Positions 47,801-57,306 of a DNA stretch of 64,000 nt are shown here, piece by piece (within the stretch, counting starts at the first letter, position 1; each line of letters begins with the position of its first letter). Where the stretch lies: assembly GCA_030549775.1 (NCBI GenBank), contig CM060174.1, positions 41,335,086 to 41,399,085 on the forward strand, read 5' to 3'. Below the pieces are notes generated by a model. That model ran no database searches and was not told the origin of the DNA. It was given only the letters and a program-made list of their open reading frames with translations. A program made the position numbers and the translations under genes. Source of the DNA: Tamarix chinensis (lineage: Eukaryota; Streptophyta; Magnoliopsida; Caryophyllales; Tamaricaceae).

Positions 47801-50800
47801 CCATGTTTAGCTCCAATATTTCCTATACAACACAAAGAGAGCAGTAAACACTAATAATGAGCTGAACAAGGTCAATACGAGAGTAATTCACACCAAAAAA
47901 AAAGGCAATTGAGGGCAAGGCTTGATCAAAATATTGAAAGTATTTGAGTTTATTAGTGATTTGTTTGCATTCTGAATAAGTGGTAACATCTTGCCTCTTT
48001 GTGAAGGATAAGAATTAGAGGGAAATTTTAGAAATCCTTGAAAGATAAAGAAGGCTTCATCACACCTCTTTTGGCTTGATCCAGAAGTGATTCTGTCCTG
48101 CTATATCAGTCTTCTTATCCTTTACGGTGGGGTATTTTCACTTATTGACAAATACTAATTTATCAGCACTAGATTAATTACCAAAGGTGAGCAATCTTCT
48201 TAATCTGCAGAAGTGAGAGCTTGCCTTCATAATTGGCTCATCAAGATGATGTATTTCTATGCTAGTATGCTTTTAAACATGCTCTAGGGATGTGGTGTTG
48301 GATGAAAAATTCATGAGTTTTCTCAAACTTCTTAACCCACCACTGGGAAATTTTAGTTTTTTCTGGATGCTGGATTCATTTATGAAGTTTTATATTAGTT
48401 AGTAAGATAGATATCTGAAATGATATTGGATCCTGATATTGTAGGCACTGGTTGTTTTCCTCTCATCTATGTTGTCATTACTATTGAACTGCTGGCAGTT
48501 GTTTCACTGCTGCTGTGGTGCTGTGCTACATGAAATCTATTATTACCTCTGCATGGCTGGCTGGAGCCCGAGAAGGACTGCTATATTTATGTTTATTGGG
48601 AAGTTATTGGCTGTACAATGACACTGAGAGATGAAAGAAGTTTCAGTCAGTTGCTATATTGTGATTTCATTGTAAACTTGTAATGCATTCATTTTATACG
48701 ATAGTACGATACAAAAAACTTCTAAGACAAGCTCTTTGATTCTGTCTCTGGGAGCCATCAGGTGCATCACTATAAATTTTTATGGGGTTAGAATAGTAGA
48801 GCTGTCGTTTCCAGTAATGACACTTGATATAGGTTGTACCTAATCCAAAAGTGTTACAGGAACTGTAGATGTGTTTCTTCTCTTCTTTCTCTTTCTCTGA
48901 ATCTTGTAAACAGAAGAAGTTAATGATACTGGTGGAAGATACTATGTTATTGCAATTTTATCTTATTTTATTTATTTATTTTTATCTCTGTAATCTTCTG
49001 ACATATCAACCATTTTCTTCGGTACTCATTCTATACCTATTGTAAGGTGTATGGTGCTTGCCAAAAAGAAAGGAAATCTCTGTCTGCTATAATATTTCCT
49101 TTATATGTAATGTGGAGGCTGTAAAGGGTGATTAAGATTCCAGTGAGGCCTGAGGGGAGAGCAAAAGAAGCCGAGAAATTTTGCTATGGAAGAAAAACCT
49201 TGCTATGATTGCTGCATTGTTAGTGTCTCTTCATGTTTTTGTCTTGTATATTCTTGTATGACTTCCATGCATCATCTGTGTGCTTGTTAAGGGTATTTTA
49301 CCTTTTGTCGGTTTTTGTTTAGTTATAGCACGAAGTCGTTTCTTGTCTTTTATTCATCTTCATTTCATGAACCTTTCCCCCCTTCTTTGTTTGCTATTTT
49401 CTGGCTCTTCTGGCCTCCACTTACAAGCCTTCACCAATGGACTTGTCTGAAGAATCTGGATTTGTTTATGTGCAGGTTCAATCAATGGAATTAATTCGTC
49501 TACTTTAAGTTTTCTGAATCTCTCATCAAATACCTTAACAGGTTCTTTGCCTTCATCAGTGGGCCAGTGTTCGACTTTGGACTTCAGTGGAAACTTGATA
49601 TCTGATGACATATCTGCAGTCATGAATTGGGAAGCCAATTTGGAGTTTCTTGATTTGAGTTCCAATAAACTGACTGGACATTTTCCCAACCTGGCTTCTC
49701 GGTTTCCAGAGTTGGTTACACTCAAGATCAGCAATAATTATTTGATGGGGAACTTACCTGCTGAGTGGGCCACCTTTTCAAAACTAAATACAGTTGACTT
49801 GAGCATAAACAAATTTGTTGGTTCTATCCCACCTGGTCTATTTTCTGCGAATGTCATCAACCTGAATCTTTCTGGCAATCACTTTATGGGAAGAATCTCC
49901 TTGCAAGGGTCCCATATTAGCGAGCTGTTAGTCCTATCCCGTGGTCCTAGAATGGAGTATTTGGACCTTTCTGATAACTGGTTGACAGGTAGGCTTCCAA
50001 CAGACATTAGTGACCTGGCTGAGCTGAAATTGCTGAATCTTGCGAAGAATGGTTTATCGGGGGAGATTCCTAGCAATTTGGAGAAACTTGATGGATTGAT
50101 ATTCCTTGATTTGTCCAACAACAGTTTCAGTGGCGTATTGCCCGATGATCTTCCTTCCAGCCTCATGGGGCTTAATTTATCCTATAACAATCTCTCTGGT
50201 CCAGTTCCAGAAAACTTGAGAAGATTCCCATTGAGTTCGTTCCGTCCTGGAAATGAGCTGCTACAAATCGGTGATGGTGAGCAATTATCTGATATTCCTG
50301 AACATGGCGGACATCACCCTTCGAAGACTGGCACAAGGGTTGCCATTATTCTTGCATCAATTGGGGCTGCTGTGATGATTGCATTTGTTTTGATAGCTTA
50401 TTACAGATCTCAAATCCACGCATTTCATGGTCGAAGAAAGTTTAGCAGTGAAACCACAGGGAGAGATGTTAAGGTAGGAGGATTCATCCGCCCATCTATT
50501 TTCAAATTTCATAAAGAACCTGAGCCTCCCCAGAGTTCATTAAGCTTTTCAAATGATCATCTATTAACTTCAAATTCAAGGACATTGTCAGGGCAGACTG
50601 AGATTGTGACAGAAATTGTTGAGCATGTATCCGAGGGAAGCTCCTCAACTTCTAAACCCAATCCCCTAGACAATGTTGCAGTGGCTTCTGCAAGAAAATC
50701 TTCCTCAAGTTCATCTCCCTGGTTTATTGAGGCATCTGAGCAACATGTTACCCTGGATGTGTGCTCACCTGATCGGTTGGCTGGGGAGTTGTTTTTCTTG

Positions 50801-53800
50801 GATGCCTCCCTTTCTTTTACTGCTGAAGAGTTATCTCGAGCTCCAGCTGAAGTTCTTGGCCGAAGCAGTCATGGTACTTTATATAAAGCTACCTTGGATA
50901 GTATGCATATGTTAGCGGTGAAATGGTTGAGGGTGGGATTAGTCAAAGATAAGAAAGACTTTGCTAAAGAAGTAAAGAAGATTGGCTCAATGAGGCACGA
51001 ACACATTGTTTCTTTACGAGCATATTACTGGGGACCAAGAGAGCAAGAGAGGCTTGTGCTATCAGATTATATTCATGGAGACAGCTTGGCGCTTCACCTA
51101 TATGGTAAAGATCTAAAACTAGTTCCTTATTAAATAAATATATTTAAAAAAAAAATTCTAGTTATTTCTTCAGTCTTTTTTTATTTTATTTTTAAGTTAT
51201 TCTGATATTAATAACCTATAGTTCAAATGACTGAAAACTTGGGGAATTTGATCTGGGTGGGCTTCCTCCATAAAAAACCAAAATTTACTGCATGACACTC
51301 CTCATCAACTTCTATCCATAATTTGGCTACACGTTGTCATTGCCTGCACAAATAATGTCTAGACTGCACTCACGACAAGGATTAGCACAGCCAATAAAAC
51401 TGCGGTCGCAGTTGTGGTATCAAGGTGTCAGTTTATATATCACCGTTGTCATGGCATAGATTTTCATTATTTTTCACAACAAATATCTGTCAATATCGGC
51501 AATTTTTTTCCGCCTCATTTTGTGCCTAGATAGGGTATCATGACCGTCAAAATCTGAGACGTCTCGGCTGATACACAATTTCTCTGATATTTTTTTGTAT
51601 GGATTAGCAGCATTGACTTGACAGCAATCGCAGCGCCCAACAAATCCTTTGTCTTCAAAATCCACCGGCCAATTCATCCATGCCTCTCCAATCTCTCATC
51701 TCTTTGTTCTCTCTCTCTCTCTCTCTCTCTTCAGGAGCTATTAGTAATAGTAGAAAAATCTTAAAAATTGAAATCCTGATTCAACAAATCTGTAGAAGGA
51801 AGGATGATTGAGCACAAAAGAAAATCTCACAACCAATCTTGATTTGACATTTCCTTGCTACCCAAAGCCCTGCCTGCCTTGGTCAAATCACTGGCTGCAG
51901 ATATACCCAACAGTTTTTTGAATCTTGTCATATCCTCATGAGATTATAGGAGATTTGGAACAACAGGGGGTTTTTGAGTTAAGTAATCTGATGACCTCGT
52001 TGGAGGGAAAGTGCTCGGCACTGGAGGGTGTAGAGAGAATTTGGGATGGTTAGGGAATTAACTCATTATTTAAATCTCCAGCGTATTTTTCATTCATAAG
52101 TAATACTCATCTTTATAGAGTTGCAATCCTAGGGTTAGTAAATACTATTCTCGTTTTTGGTAAACAGACAACAATTATTAGGTACTAATTACTGAATAAT
52201 ATCTCTCAATATTATTTACCAAATAATGTCCCTAGCAATCAAATAATACCTATAATATCTTTGGTTTAAGTCATCAGAAATCCATCAAATTATTTTACCC
52301 TAAATACCTAAGATAAGGCTCTAGAAAACATTTTTTTTTAATTAATTAGAATTTCATTAACTACCAAAACAGAGAATGTACAGCAAGTAGACAAAAAATT
52401 CACAAAGAAATTAGACAAATCTATCAAGACAATTACACATGGTGTTCCAAAGATCCCGGGCAAAGGGGTAGAGAATAAAATGATGATTCTAGAAAACATT
52501 ACTTATTCTTTAAATAAAGGGAGGTAGATAAAAGACATGGAATAATAGATAGGATATATTATATTATGGTGATTCACTCATGGCTTGGCTCACTGTTGCT
52601 GCGTGCTACAGTGCTTAACCTTGTAGTCTACGGTGATATATCTGTGCTGTAAAGACATCCAGAAAGAGAGAGACATATCTTAAAAGATAGCCAAAGCTCG
52701 TAAGCTTACTAGGCTTGGTTCAAGCACTTGCCTGTTACATGCCCACGCTTGGCTTGTCTTGTTCATAGTTACAATCCATACGCAACTAGCATGAGCAGTT
52801 GAATTATGGCATGTCGTATTGTTGCCTTGGCTAGTTGGCAGGGTTGCGATCAACCACCCAAAGAAGAAAAGTACAGAGAGCTGGTGGAACACATGGGTGT
52901 GAAAGGTTCCTGAATGTTTCCCGAGTCACATGGGAAGACCCAAGCTTGGTTGATCAGCACCTGTTATGTCTCCTAGTCTTGTGGAGTGCTCATGCTGTCT
53001 GAGCATCCTAAGAAAGTTTGATTGATGAGCAAGAGGTATCATGATATAGCCTTGGGTATTCACAGGGGCATCATTGGCCTGTCGGGGAGGTGTGATGACT
53101 TCATTAGCGGCCATGGTCATCAAGCTCTGGCAGCTACTGAGGTGTTGGTTGCTAAATGTGGGTGATGGTTGTTGAGCTTCTTTGGGGAGTTAGATAGGAA
53201 TTGTGGCGCTTAAGGACTTTTCCAGATATGCAGGCTTAGTTTGCTCCATCAAAACTCCAATTTCCTTGGATGGGTTTTCTTCAGTAATGCCCTATGGTGA
53301 ATGACTCATCGCAATTAACGGGGAGTCCCTTCTTTCTCTGTCATCTCTACCTTGCTTAGCCTTCTAATGAATGTGATAGTGGGGATTTGAGCTTGAAGAG
53401 AGAGATGAATTCCTGCTCGGGTTATACTGGAAAACTAATGAACTCATCATTCAAGCAACCCTTCTCCTTAGATTTTTAGTACTAGTGAATATCTCATGAA
53501 ATCGACTGTGATAACAATTTGTCGTGGTTCTAGATCTTTTCATGAGATAATGGGATATTTGGAAGAACAAGAAGGATTTGCTGGTGAAGTAGGTTGACAC
53601 CCTCTTGGTTTCTGGTGCAAGGGTGCTCAACACTGGAGGAGAGAGAAGATAATTGGTAGGTGGCTAGGGAATTAACCAATTAGTTGACTCTCAATATTCT
53701 CCTGAAACAGGAGGGCAGTGCTAATACGATGTAGGGCTAACTCTAGCCTGCCGGGGTTATTGCAAACCTCTTATCTTGACTCTGCATATCTTTTGGTTCA

Positions 53801-56029
53801 TAATTCATGGTCATTTAATAATGATTGCATTAGGTCCATTTTATAGGGATAGTATCTAACATAAATATCAAACAATATATGATAAAATATCAGAAAAATG
53901 TTATGAAAATTGTAATAGATAAGTGAATACAAAAAATAAAAAAATAAAAAATCTAAGAAAACATTAAGGCATTATTTGGTTCTAAGAAAGTTGAAGGGAA
54001 AGAAAATTAAAATCAAAATACTTTCCTTCAAATTTTCCTCAAAGAAAATTATATAGTTAATCTTTAGTAATTTATACCATCTTCTTTTTCTATTTTATTA
54101 TTTCTTGTAAACCAAACACAAAAAATTATTTTCCTCATCATTTTCTTTCTTTTCTTTAAAATTTTTCATGAACCAAATGGAGCATAAAGCATCGTATTAG
54201 TGAGCCTATGCTTGATAATTGAGTGAGTTAATAAAGTAATTGCTGAGATTCATTATCTTTACTCTGGAAAGGTCTCATATAGGATGCTAGGTTTGCTGGG
54301 GGACATTAAAGGGTAGTAGACACTACAAGCTTTGGACATTATATATTTTGAAATGCACCTGCTGAAGTACAGCAGAATTGCATCAGTATGAACATGAGCA
54401 GAGTTGCAACATCTAGTGGATTGAAGGGCGCATGATAGGGAAGATAGGATGCAGATCAATTGATGCATCAGCCTCACCAGGTAGTCATAATGTTGAACTA
54501 AAGAGGTGCTTGCAGGAGTTAATTCGAGTTTAATGCAGTCATTGTCTCTGCAACTTCGGGTCTAGGATAGAGTGAACAATTAATTGGAGATTGAGAAAAA
54601 GATATTGTTGCTAGACACTGTTAATAGAGATTACTACCAGTCCGTAACCTTTGGGTAGAATCCAAAATCTAGCTTATGAGGGGAGGGTACCCTTGGACCA
54701 ACCATTCTGTACTTGGCCAGTATGGGATTGTAACATACCATCACGCGTCCTCAGCCCAGAGTCCACATGGTCCAGCTTTGTGCTAGGCCTTTCCTAGTCT
54801 GAGGTGAGCATTGCTATATCGACATCACTACTTGTGCTGCATGATTGCTCTAGTAATTGTGGTGGTGGGCTTTGACTTATATTTTTTGATCTTTGGGTTA
54901 AATCCCCCCCCCTCCCCAACCCCCAAAAAGTAGCTTGGGTGGTATTGTACACCTCACAAGCAGGGAGATACATATGTCCATGATCCCACTGACCACCCCT
55001 TTCAACCCGTAAAAAATAAAGAGAGAAGGGAAAAAAATAGAAGCAGAAAAAAAAAGGAAAAAAACCAAGAAAACAAAGGAGGGGACGAAAAACTGTGCTT
55101 TCTGTTTAGAACCTTTAGGGCTATAACAAGGGGTTTTGTTTTTATTATCAACACCACCACCACCGCTATGCGTTATCATTTATTCTTTTAATTCTGATTT
55201 GTATGTATGCATGCATGCCTATGTACATACATACGAACATGCATGCACTATTGATTGGTGGCTAATAAAAAAATTCATCTTGAACAATAAATGTAGCATG
55301 AGTATTTTGGAGATGGAGGGGAAGACTTGCTGACATCTTACTCGCAGTAGATCAATACTTTTGTAGGACGATTGATAGTCTGATACTACAAATATTTGTG
55401 TGGCCTGTGCCATTCCCTCCTGATCACTGACGGAAACATTGTCTATTGCAGAGGCCACGCCACGCAGATACCCTCTGTTATCTTTCAGCCAGAGATTGCG
55501 AATTGCTGTTGATGTTGCTCGTTGTCTGACTTTCCTTCATGAAAGAGGCATGGCACATGGAAACCTGAAGCCAACAAATATACTGCTGGCTGGCCATGAC
55601 TTTGATGTCTATCTAAGTGATTATGGTCTATATCGGTTGATGACTCCTGCTGGAATAGCAGAGCAGATTCTAAATCTTGGAGCACAAGGGTACTGTGCTC
55701 CGGAAATGACTACAGCAGCGAAATCAGTTCCTTCTTTTAAGGGGGATGTGTATGCATTTGGTGTGATCATTATGGAGTTACTGACCAGAAGAAGTGCCGG
55801 TGATATAATATCAGGCCAATCAGGTGCTGTAGATCTTCCAGATTGGGTTCGTCTGTGTGACCAAGAAGGTCGAAGGCGTGACTGCATAGATAGGGAACTT
55901 TCAGGTGGGGAGGAGCCCTCAAAACCCATGGATGATATGCTTGTAATATCACTTAGGTGCATTCTTCCTGTAAATGAAAGGCCTTGTATACGGCAAGTTT
56001 ATGAGGATCTATGCTCAGTAGTCTCTTGA
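31869..56029 (+). CDS. LRR receptor-like (pseudo)kinase, SIRK1/At5g10020 family; three exons
   Basis: The join 31869-32865, 49476-51104, 55452-56029 (3204 nt) gives 1067 residues with no stop and consistent GT-AG junctions. It is a plasma-membrane receptor of the leucine-rich-repeat family. Features in order: signal peptide (about residues 20-40), cap (VRALLEFRKGI), LRR ectodomain with NLSGN and LDLS repeats (about 95-590), transmembrane helix (about 620-642), Ser-rich juxtamembrane stretch, kinase-like domain (about 785-1065). Glycine loop VLGRSSHGTLYKA (about 792) and VAIK lysine (AVKW, K815) are present. The catalytic loop is HGNLKPTN (911-918), with N in place of catalytic D, and DFG is DYG (932-934), so phosphotransfer is doubtful. 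Order, length and the TRRSAGDIISGQ.GAVDL.DW block match Arabidopsis At5g10020 (SIRK1), reported in sucrose-induced aquaporin control. Orthology to At5g10020 rather than its paralogue At2g27060 is inferred. Confidence 0.93.
33230..33500. repeat. LTR-like repeat, left copy (element K)
   Basis: It resembles 42795-43050 in direct orientation: TGGATCAAAT..A, TTCTAATGTG, a GGCC-AA..TTTGG..C.CAAGT segment, TTGTGTGAAAGT and GGTTCCT..GGCATATC blocks in the same order. It is strongly diverged. It may be the left LTR of the old copia-type element that holds the fragments at 34885-35110 and 41080-41430. Confidence 0.45.
33500..34880. repeat. Intron DNA with a dispersed GATATTTGCC repeat
   Basis: No gene. 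At 34060-34260 there is a GAGCTCGAGCTAGCTC-rich stretch. At 34370-34700 there is a repeat with tandem CGATATTTGCTGATATT words, then AAAACACGCCGCGACAACTG and GATACCGCGAC. A diverged relative lies reversed at 51360-51610 in intron 2. The identity of the repeat family is unknown. Confidence 0.45.
34885..35110 (-). pseudogene. Ty1-copia RNase H fragment (element K)
   Basis: A 73-residue minus frame shows the end of a copia RNase H: STMEAKVYGLE where intact relatives have S..EAEY.A, then DNNGAIVLLNEP, then TKHI..KYHLI. It is truncated and probably belongs to the same old element as the gag remnant at 41080-41430, since both are on the minus strand and in the right order. Confidence 0.65.
35110..36406. 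other. AT-rich intron stretch, nothing recognised
   Basis: No coding sense or clear repeat. The GATGGTGG-type words near 36060-36180 are simple sequence. It ends at the left LTR of copia element J. Confidence 0.5.
36659..37255 (-). pseudogene. Copia J RNase H and C-terminus
   Basis: Broken minus-strand frames give DANWAGS...RKSTS.YC, then W.GKKQNVVARTNAEA, then AAISIAQNPVQHDRTKHLEI..HFIKEKL, and a C-terminal QVGHG-like piece reaching the polypurine tract. This order is standard for copia RNase H. Several stops are present. Confidence 0.75.
37256..37870. repeat. Foreign 0.6-kb segment replacing the copia J reverse transcriptase
   Basis: Integrase sense stops at about 37870 and RNase H sense begins at about 37255. 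The 1-1.5 kb expected for reverse transcriptase is absent. The segment contains GGCTATAAGTAGCCAT, a TATA-like site in a promoter-like setting, and GTGTGAGTTC repeats. It could be a small solo LTR; no flanking duplication could be fixed. Confidence 0.45.
37871..39002 (-). pseudogene. Copia J protease and integrase
   Basis: Near 38733-39002 a minus frame carries the protease site TPTWILDSGVTNYMT (active relatives have DSGA). Toward the left follows the integrase core: HSDVWGPS, then SFVTFTDDHKRIGWVFF, then FSSDNGREFFNA, where H-D-x-W-G-P, D-D-H and D-N-G mark the catalytic region. Stops and frame changes interrupt it. Confidence 0.8.
39006..39861 (-). pseudogene. Copia J gag with zinc knuckle
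   Basis: The start ATG at 39861 (MASKETSTISS) is followed by the usual gag core: a G.GRLGYLTGEE block, then N.L..AWLLNSMEG near 39560-39640. A CCHC zinc knuckle (C-DP-C-RKPW-H-TKEK-C) lies near 39050-39105. The frame changes several times, so it is not functional. Confidence 0.75.
40175..41080. other. Intron stretch without a recognised gene
   Basis: AT-rich. The plus frame 40153-40383 has no domain. It may be part of the old copia-type element that was interrupted by J. Confidence 0.4.
41080..41430 (-). pseudogene. Ty1-copia gag fragment (element K)
   Basis: The minus translation reads DAHRKHVDHALDVTCFMLA, then two in-frame stops around KQFKKTRAYVMIENLQSLF. This is the copia gag (UBN2-type) pattern of ...CLMLATM...LQKQ..N..AY.MI..LK..F. 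Upstream on the minus strand a 68-residue frame (41473-41679) may be the gag N-terminus but has no motif. Confidence 0.6.
41430..42795. other. AT-rich stretch between copia gag remnant and right LTR-like repeat
   Basis: No gene. A short tandem occurs at 42290-42400, where units of about 45-50 bp contain GATTAGTCAAACTAATCAAGA (near 42296, 42330 and 42363). The rest is featureless. Confidence 0.4.
42795..43050. repeat. LTR-like repeat, right copy (element K)
   Basis: Diverged direct-repeat partner of 33230-33500, with the same block order. Together they would bound an old minus-strand copia-type element of about 9.8 kb including its insertions. Confidence 0.4.
44180..44876 (+). repeat. Dyad-motif array and 164-bp duplication in LTR E
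   Basis: About ten degenerate copies of CCACTATTATTG..GGTGGAA-like words from 44191 onward. The last part is a two-copy tandem with 164-bp period (44548-44711 and 44712-44876), starting GACACACCTGAG and ending CATAAAACGTC. Confidence 0.85.
45077..45600 (+). repeat. Three-copy tandem of about 172-176 bp in LTR E
   Basis: Units start near 45077, 45253 and 45425 with CATATCCGAAAATT-like words, followed by a CTAAC...ACATGCGATAA block, TTTACAAAACCCTAATTTCA and CATAACTTTTTCATAAG. Copies are diverged. Confidence 0.75.
46140..46990. repeat. Purine-rich block of LTR E
   Basis: G/A-rich on the + strand, with GGTGGTTGG and GGAGAAGAAGAAA words. The Ser/Pro/His-rich minus frames (46135-46868) come from the skew. 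A CATATACATACACATGTGCATATG near-palindrome lies at about 46684-46707. Confidence 0.7.
47891..49475 (+). other. Distal intron 1, unique-looking sequence
   Basis: No transposon signature or gene. The T-rich run toward 49475 and the TTTATGTGCAG acceptor are normal intron features. Confidence 0.5.
49476..51104 (+). CDS. Exon 2: rest of LRR ectodomain, transmembrane helix, kinase N-lobe
   Basis: 1629 nt, residues 333-875 plus one base. Acceptor TGTGCAG|GTTCAATC restores the glycine codon split by intron 1. The exon encodes the remaining LRRs, the helix AIILASIGAAVMIAFVLIAY, the Ser-rich juxtamembrane stretch, and the N-lobe through SDYIHGDSLALHLY. It ends TATG|GTAAAG, phase 1. Without splicing the frame stops ten codons later. 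Confidence 0.93.
51926..53950 (-). mobile_element. Non-autonomous LTR element in intron 2
   Basis: Direct repeats 51926-about 52090 and 53520-about 53700 share TGAGAT.AT.GGA.ATTTGGAA, a GTGCTC..CACTGGAGG segment and TGG.TAGGGAATTAAC. Just left of the second copy the minus strand reads TTGTTATCACAGTCG, similar to the primer-binding-like word of copia J. A 65-codon minus frame (52926-53123) lies where gag would start but has no domain. The internal part is only about 1.1 kb, so no polymerase can be present. Outer ends are uncertain. Confidence 0.55.
52320..52500 (-). mobile_element. 5'-truncated LINE tail with 13-bp target duplication
   Basis: TCTAGAAAACATT occurs at 52320-52332 and again at 52488-52500. 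Between them lie 155 bp starting with a T run (a poly(A) tail on the minus strand). On the minus strand the tail reads TTGGTAGTTAATGAAATTCT before the A-rich end, like plant LINE 3' ends. A 13-bp duplication and poly(A) tail are hallmarks of target-primed insertion. Confidence 0.8.
53969..54183. mobile_element. MITE-like unit, 215 bp
   Basis: Ends GCATTATTTGGTTC and GAACCAAATGGAGC are imperfect inverted repeats (11 of 14). The interior is AT-rich without coding sequence. The TTTGGTTC tip resembles those of Harbinger- and hAT-type miniature elements. A flanking duplication is not clear (TTAAG against TAAAG). Confidence 0.5.
55452..56029 (+). CDS. Exon 3: kinase C-lobe
   Basis: 578 nt, residues 876-1067 and stop TGA at 56027-56029. 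Acceptor TATTGCAG|AGGCCACG completes the glutamate codon begun in exon 2 and gives HLYEATPRRY, as in the family. It holds the HGNLKPTN loop, DYG, the CAPE motif, DVYAFGVIIMELLTRR and the terminal NERP.IRQV block. Confidence 0.92.
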
Positions 56030-56400
56030 AAATTTGTAAATGTTTGCCTCAGTTAGCTTATTGCCTCTCTAGTTTTTTCTGTTTTGTAAGCCTTCTGTAA
56101 TTGGTTTGGGAAAAAGACCTGGGCAGGAGTTGCTCATCTTATTCTTTTTCTTCAATTTTTTGTTTTTATTTTTTGTGTAAAGGGATTGAGTAATCCATTG
56201 GTTGATTGACTAATATTGAGTGTGATCTTCAATGAAAAGCCCCCGATTTTTTGGTGTATCCTAAGTCCATGTCTCGGAACTTCTGTTAGGAAAGCTTGTG
56301 AAACATTACTTTTATTTCTTATTTGAATAGGAGGGCTTAATGTCGTTTACGTAATAGTATGTTATGTCGAAGGGAAAATAAACTGTTTTAATCCCCAGAT
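56030..56400 (+). promoter_or_regulatory. Probable 3' UTR with polyadenylation signal
   Basis: T-rich sequence follows the stop codon, as in plant 3' UTRs. The only exact AATAAA nearby is at 56377-56382; T-rich upstream elements near 56140-56180 could also direct cleavage earlier. The transcript end cannot be fixed from sequence. Confidence 0.35.
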
Positions 56401-57306
56401 GTCGGTACACAAAATATACCACAGTCGATAACTTATCAATGCACTTGTTGGGAATTGTAATTATCCAAAATAAAAAACATTACTTTTGTTCAAAAATTTA
56501 CAGCTTAAGTGTTTGTTTAGTTAGGGGGTAATAGAGGTAAAAAAATTACCTTTATATTTTATATATCTTATATAATTGAGTTAAAATTAAATATGATTGT
56601 TCTAATAAATATTTATTTTAGATCATAATTTGATTTAAAATGGATATTTTTATTAAAAGTATATTTATAATTATTAAATAATTAATATAAAAGATATAAA
56701 ATAAAAATTTTGTTTCCATTCCTATTATTCACATGTCAAACAGGTCCTAATTTTTTTTCAAAGAAAATTAATGTCATTAAACCAATATTTTTTATGCAGT
56801 CTCAAACAAGGAATAAGTTGACTGCCTTATTTGAATTTGGTACGATCACAACCTTCAGACTTCCACGTGCAATCCTCAAATCTCACCATATTGTTATAGA
56901 ATTTCGCGATCCCTGTAGTAGTTGTGCAAGATACCCTCATCACTTGCTGTCATGCTCCCATTCGTATTCATCTTTAAAGTTCCCTTCTGTGAGGGACTCC
57001 AACTTGCATGAATAATCTGAGGATTTTGTTATTGCCCTCAAATTTCTTGGAAGAAGCATCTACCTTGTGGGCTTATGTAACAATGAAAGCACCAATATCG
57101 CAAGACCTCTCTTGCCACAAAAAAAATGCAACGCACCACTTTTTCCAAATCTACCAACATGGCATTTCAATGGTAATACTCACAAGACTTTGATGTGTAC
57201 CTAACTATTGCTAATTTTTATATGAATGTATTTTTAGATGATATTGATAAATCTGTTATTTATAATTTTGTTTCTTATTGTATTCAATAGGTATGGACAA
57301 TATGCT
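56400..57306. other. Spacer with possible MITE
   Basis: No gene. At about 56505-56750 an AT-rich unit lies between TTAAGTGTTTGTTTAG and GTCAAACAGGTCCTAA, loosely inverted ends of the kind seen in miniature transposons. The open frames at 56710-57193 have no domain. Confidence 0.4.

Larger units (their letters stand above)
43054..47890. repeat. Old LTR-like repeat L, split by solo LTR E
   Basis: The left piece (43054-43605) starts TGTTGAAATCTACAAGTGCA. The right piece (47198-about 47890) continues the same texture, contains CACGGCTGTGTAGCTCAATA, and fades near GAGTAATTCACA. The two pieces read as one repeat once E is removed. The right border is uncertain. The open frames at 47535-47854 are in this repeat and show no domain. 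Confidence 0.4.
32866..49475 (+). other. Intron 1, 16.6 kb, filled with retroelements
   Basis: It begins GTTAGT and ends TTATGTGCAG. It interrupts the LRR ectodomain between residues 332 and 333. The content, described separately, is a decayed copia-type element, a younger copia element inside it, an old LTR-like repeat and solo LTR E. Only the first few hundred bases and about 47.9-49.47 kb look like unique intron sequence. Confidence 0.9.
51105..55451 (+). other. Intron 2, 4.35 kb
   Basis: GTAAAG...TATTGCAG. It contains a dispersed repeat (51360-51610, a reversed relative of 34370-34700), a CT microsatellite (51711-51732), an LTR-flanked element (51926-about 53950) with a LINE tail in it, a MITE-like unit (53969-54183) and a TATGCATGCATGC microsatellite near 55201-55245. 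Confidence 0.9.

Noticed and set aside
47535..47854. Two overlapping plus frames and one minus frame
   Set aside because: They lie in a retroelement-like repeat, share one stretch and have no domain.
31869..56029. Receptor gene as a pseudogene because of HGN and DYG motifs
   Set aside because: These are family features, and the reading frame and all splice sites are intact.
31869..56029. GHR1 (At4g20940) as the closest relative
   Set aside because: The cap, the GELKF.TL..LT.L block and the TRRSAGDIISGQ block fit the At5g10020 type better.
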